A stretch of 64,000 nt of DNA from Acidobacteria subdivision 2 bacterium RH1 MAG20 (lineage in GTDB: Bacteria; Acidobacteriota; Terriglobia; Terriglobales; Acidobacteriaceae), in assembly GCA_002197545.1 (NCBI GenBank), contig NFUO01000094.1, positions 1-64,000 of the forward strand, written 5' to 3'. Both the position numbers and the translations under genes were made by a program. The notes under the pieces were generated by a model. It saw only the letters and a list, made by a program, of their open reading frames with translations. It made no database searches and was not told the DNA's origin. Below, one piece after another: positions 63,911 to 64,000 of this stretch. The stretch's first letter is position 1. Each line of letters starts with the position of its first letter.

Positions 63911-64000
63911 CATACACTCTTACAACCACGTCTGCCGCTCTAAAAACCGCGACGAGACCACAACATGGCCAGGCGAAGCTTACTGGTTGAAGTTCGGTTC

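Noticed and set aside
63980..64000. Possible C terminus of a minus-strand gene (EPNFNQ then stop)
   Set aside because: Only six codons are visible; the frame cannot be verified from this window.

Overview
The window is a continuous, GC-rich, densely coded chromosomal stretch. It most likely comes from an acidobacterium of the Terriglobales/Acidobacteriaceae type (Edaphobacter/Granulicella-like). This is inferred from family content, not from a search: a large Oar-like TonB-dependent receptor with an N-terminal carboxypeptidase-regulatory-like domain, two VWFA-related exported proteins of the kind abundant in Acidobacteria, a PEP-CTERM protein, DUF2911 and DUF2237 proteins, secreted TldD/TldE-like proteins, and a long radical SAM protein resembling tetraether/membrane-spanning lipid synthases. 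There is one tRNA gene (Arg, CCG) and no rRNA, CRISPR array, transposase or prophage.

Layout. 1-9.2 kb: end of a hexapeptide acyltransferase, an M50 protease, trpS, scpA, scpB, rluB and msrA, with a 3.2 kb insertion between scpA and scpB (small ORF, PEP-CTERM protein, cation/proton antiporter, macro-domain protein). 9.2-18.3 kb: DEAD-box helicase, VIT-family membrane protein, YbiT-type ABC-F ATPase, DUF2237 protein, the TonB-dependent receptor and tRNA-Arg. 18.4-24.3 kb: DUF2911 protein, then the glycine-cleavage operon gcvT-gcvH-gcvPA-(two small genes)-gcvPB-(one small gene) on the minus strand. 24.4-37 kb: a frameshifted exported protein, methylmalonyl-CoA mutase large subunit, small proteins, glgC, an outer-membrane beta-barrel protein, tatA, ppk2, an EamA transporter, a divergent pair of VWFA proteins and a Tat-exported lactonase-like beta-propeller.

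37-44.1 kb: a complete minus-strand histidine operon hisI-hisG-hisD-hisC-hisB-hisH-(lipoyl-like ORF)-hisF-hisA. A 27-codon leader peptide with seven His codons precedes it, followed by a classical attenuator: an intrinsic terminator plus a 12-bp alternative pairing. hisE is absent. Each of the three larger gaps inside the operon contains the same type of 10-bp-phased ACACCGAT repeat; related hairpins follow ybiT and glgC. 44.1-64 kb: a coupled multicopper oxidase/phosphoesterase pair, a ComEA-like helix-hairpin-helix protein, the 705-residue Tes-like radical SAM protein, two exported paralogues sharing LPDAPGA and DPRYYR motifs, RlpA with a GH76 enzyme, an exported TldE/TldD-like pair, an ECF sigma/anti-sigma/HEAT-repeat cassette, an M48 protease and a HIT protein.

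The observations most worth follow-up are the histidine attenuator (fully readable in the sequence), the Tes-like radical SAM protein as a candidate for membrane-spanning lipid synthesis, the secreted TldD/TldE-like pair, the lipoyl-like fold without its lysine inside the his operon, and the phased repeats in the his operon gaps.
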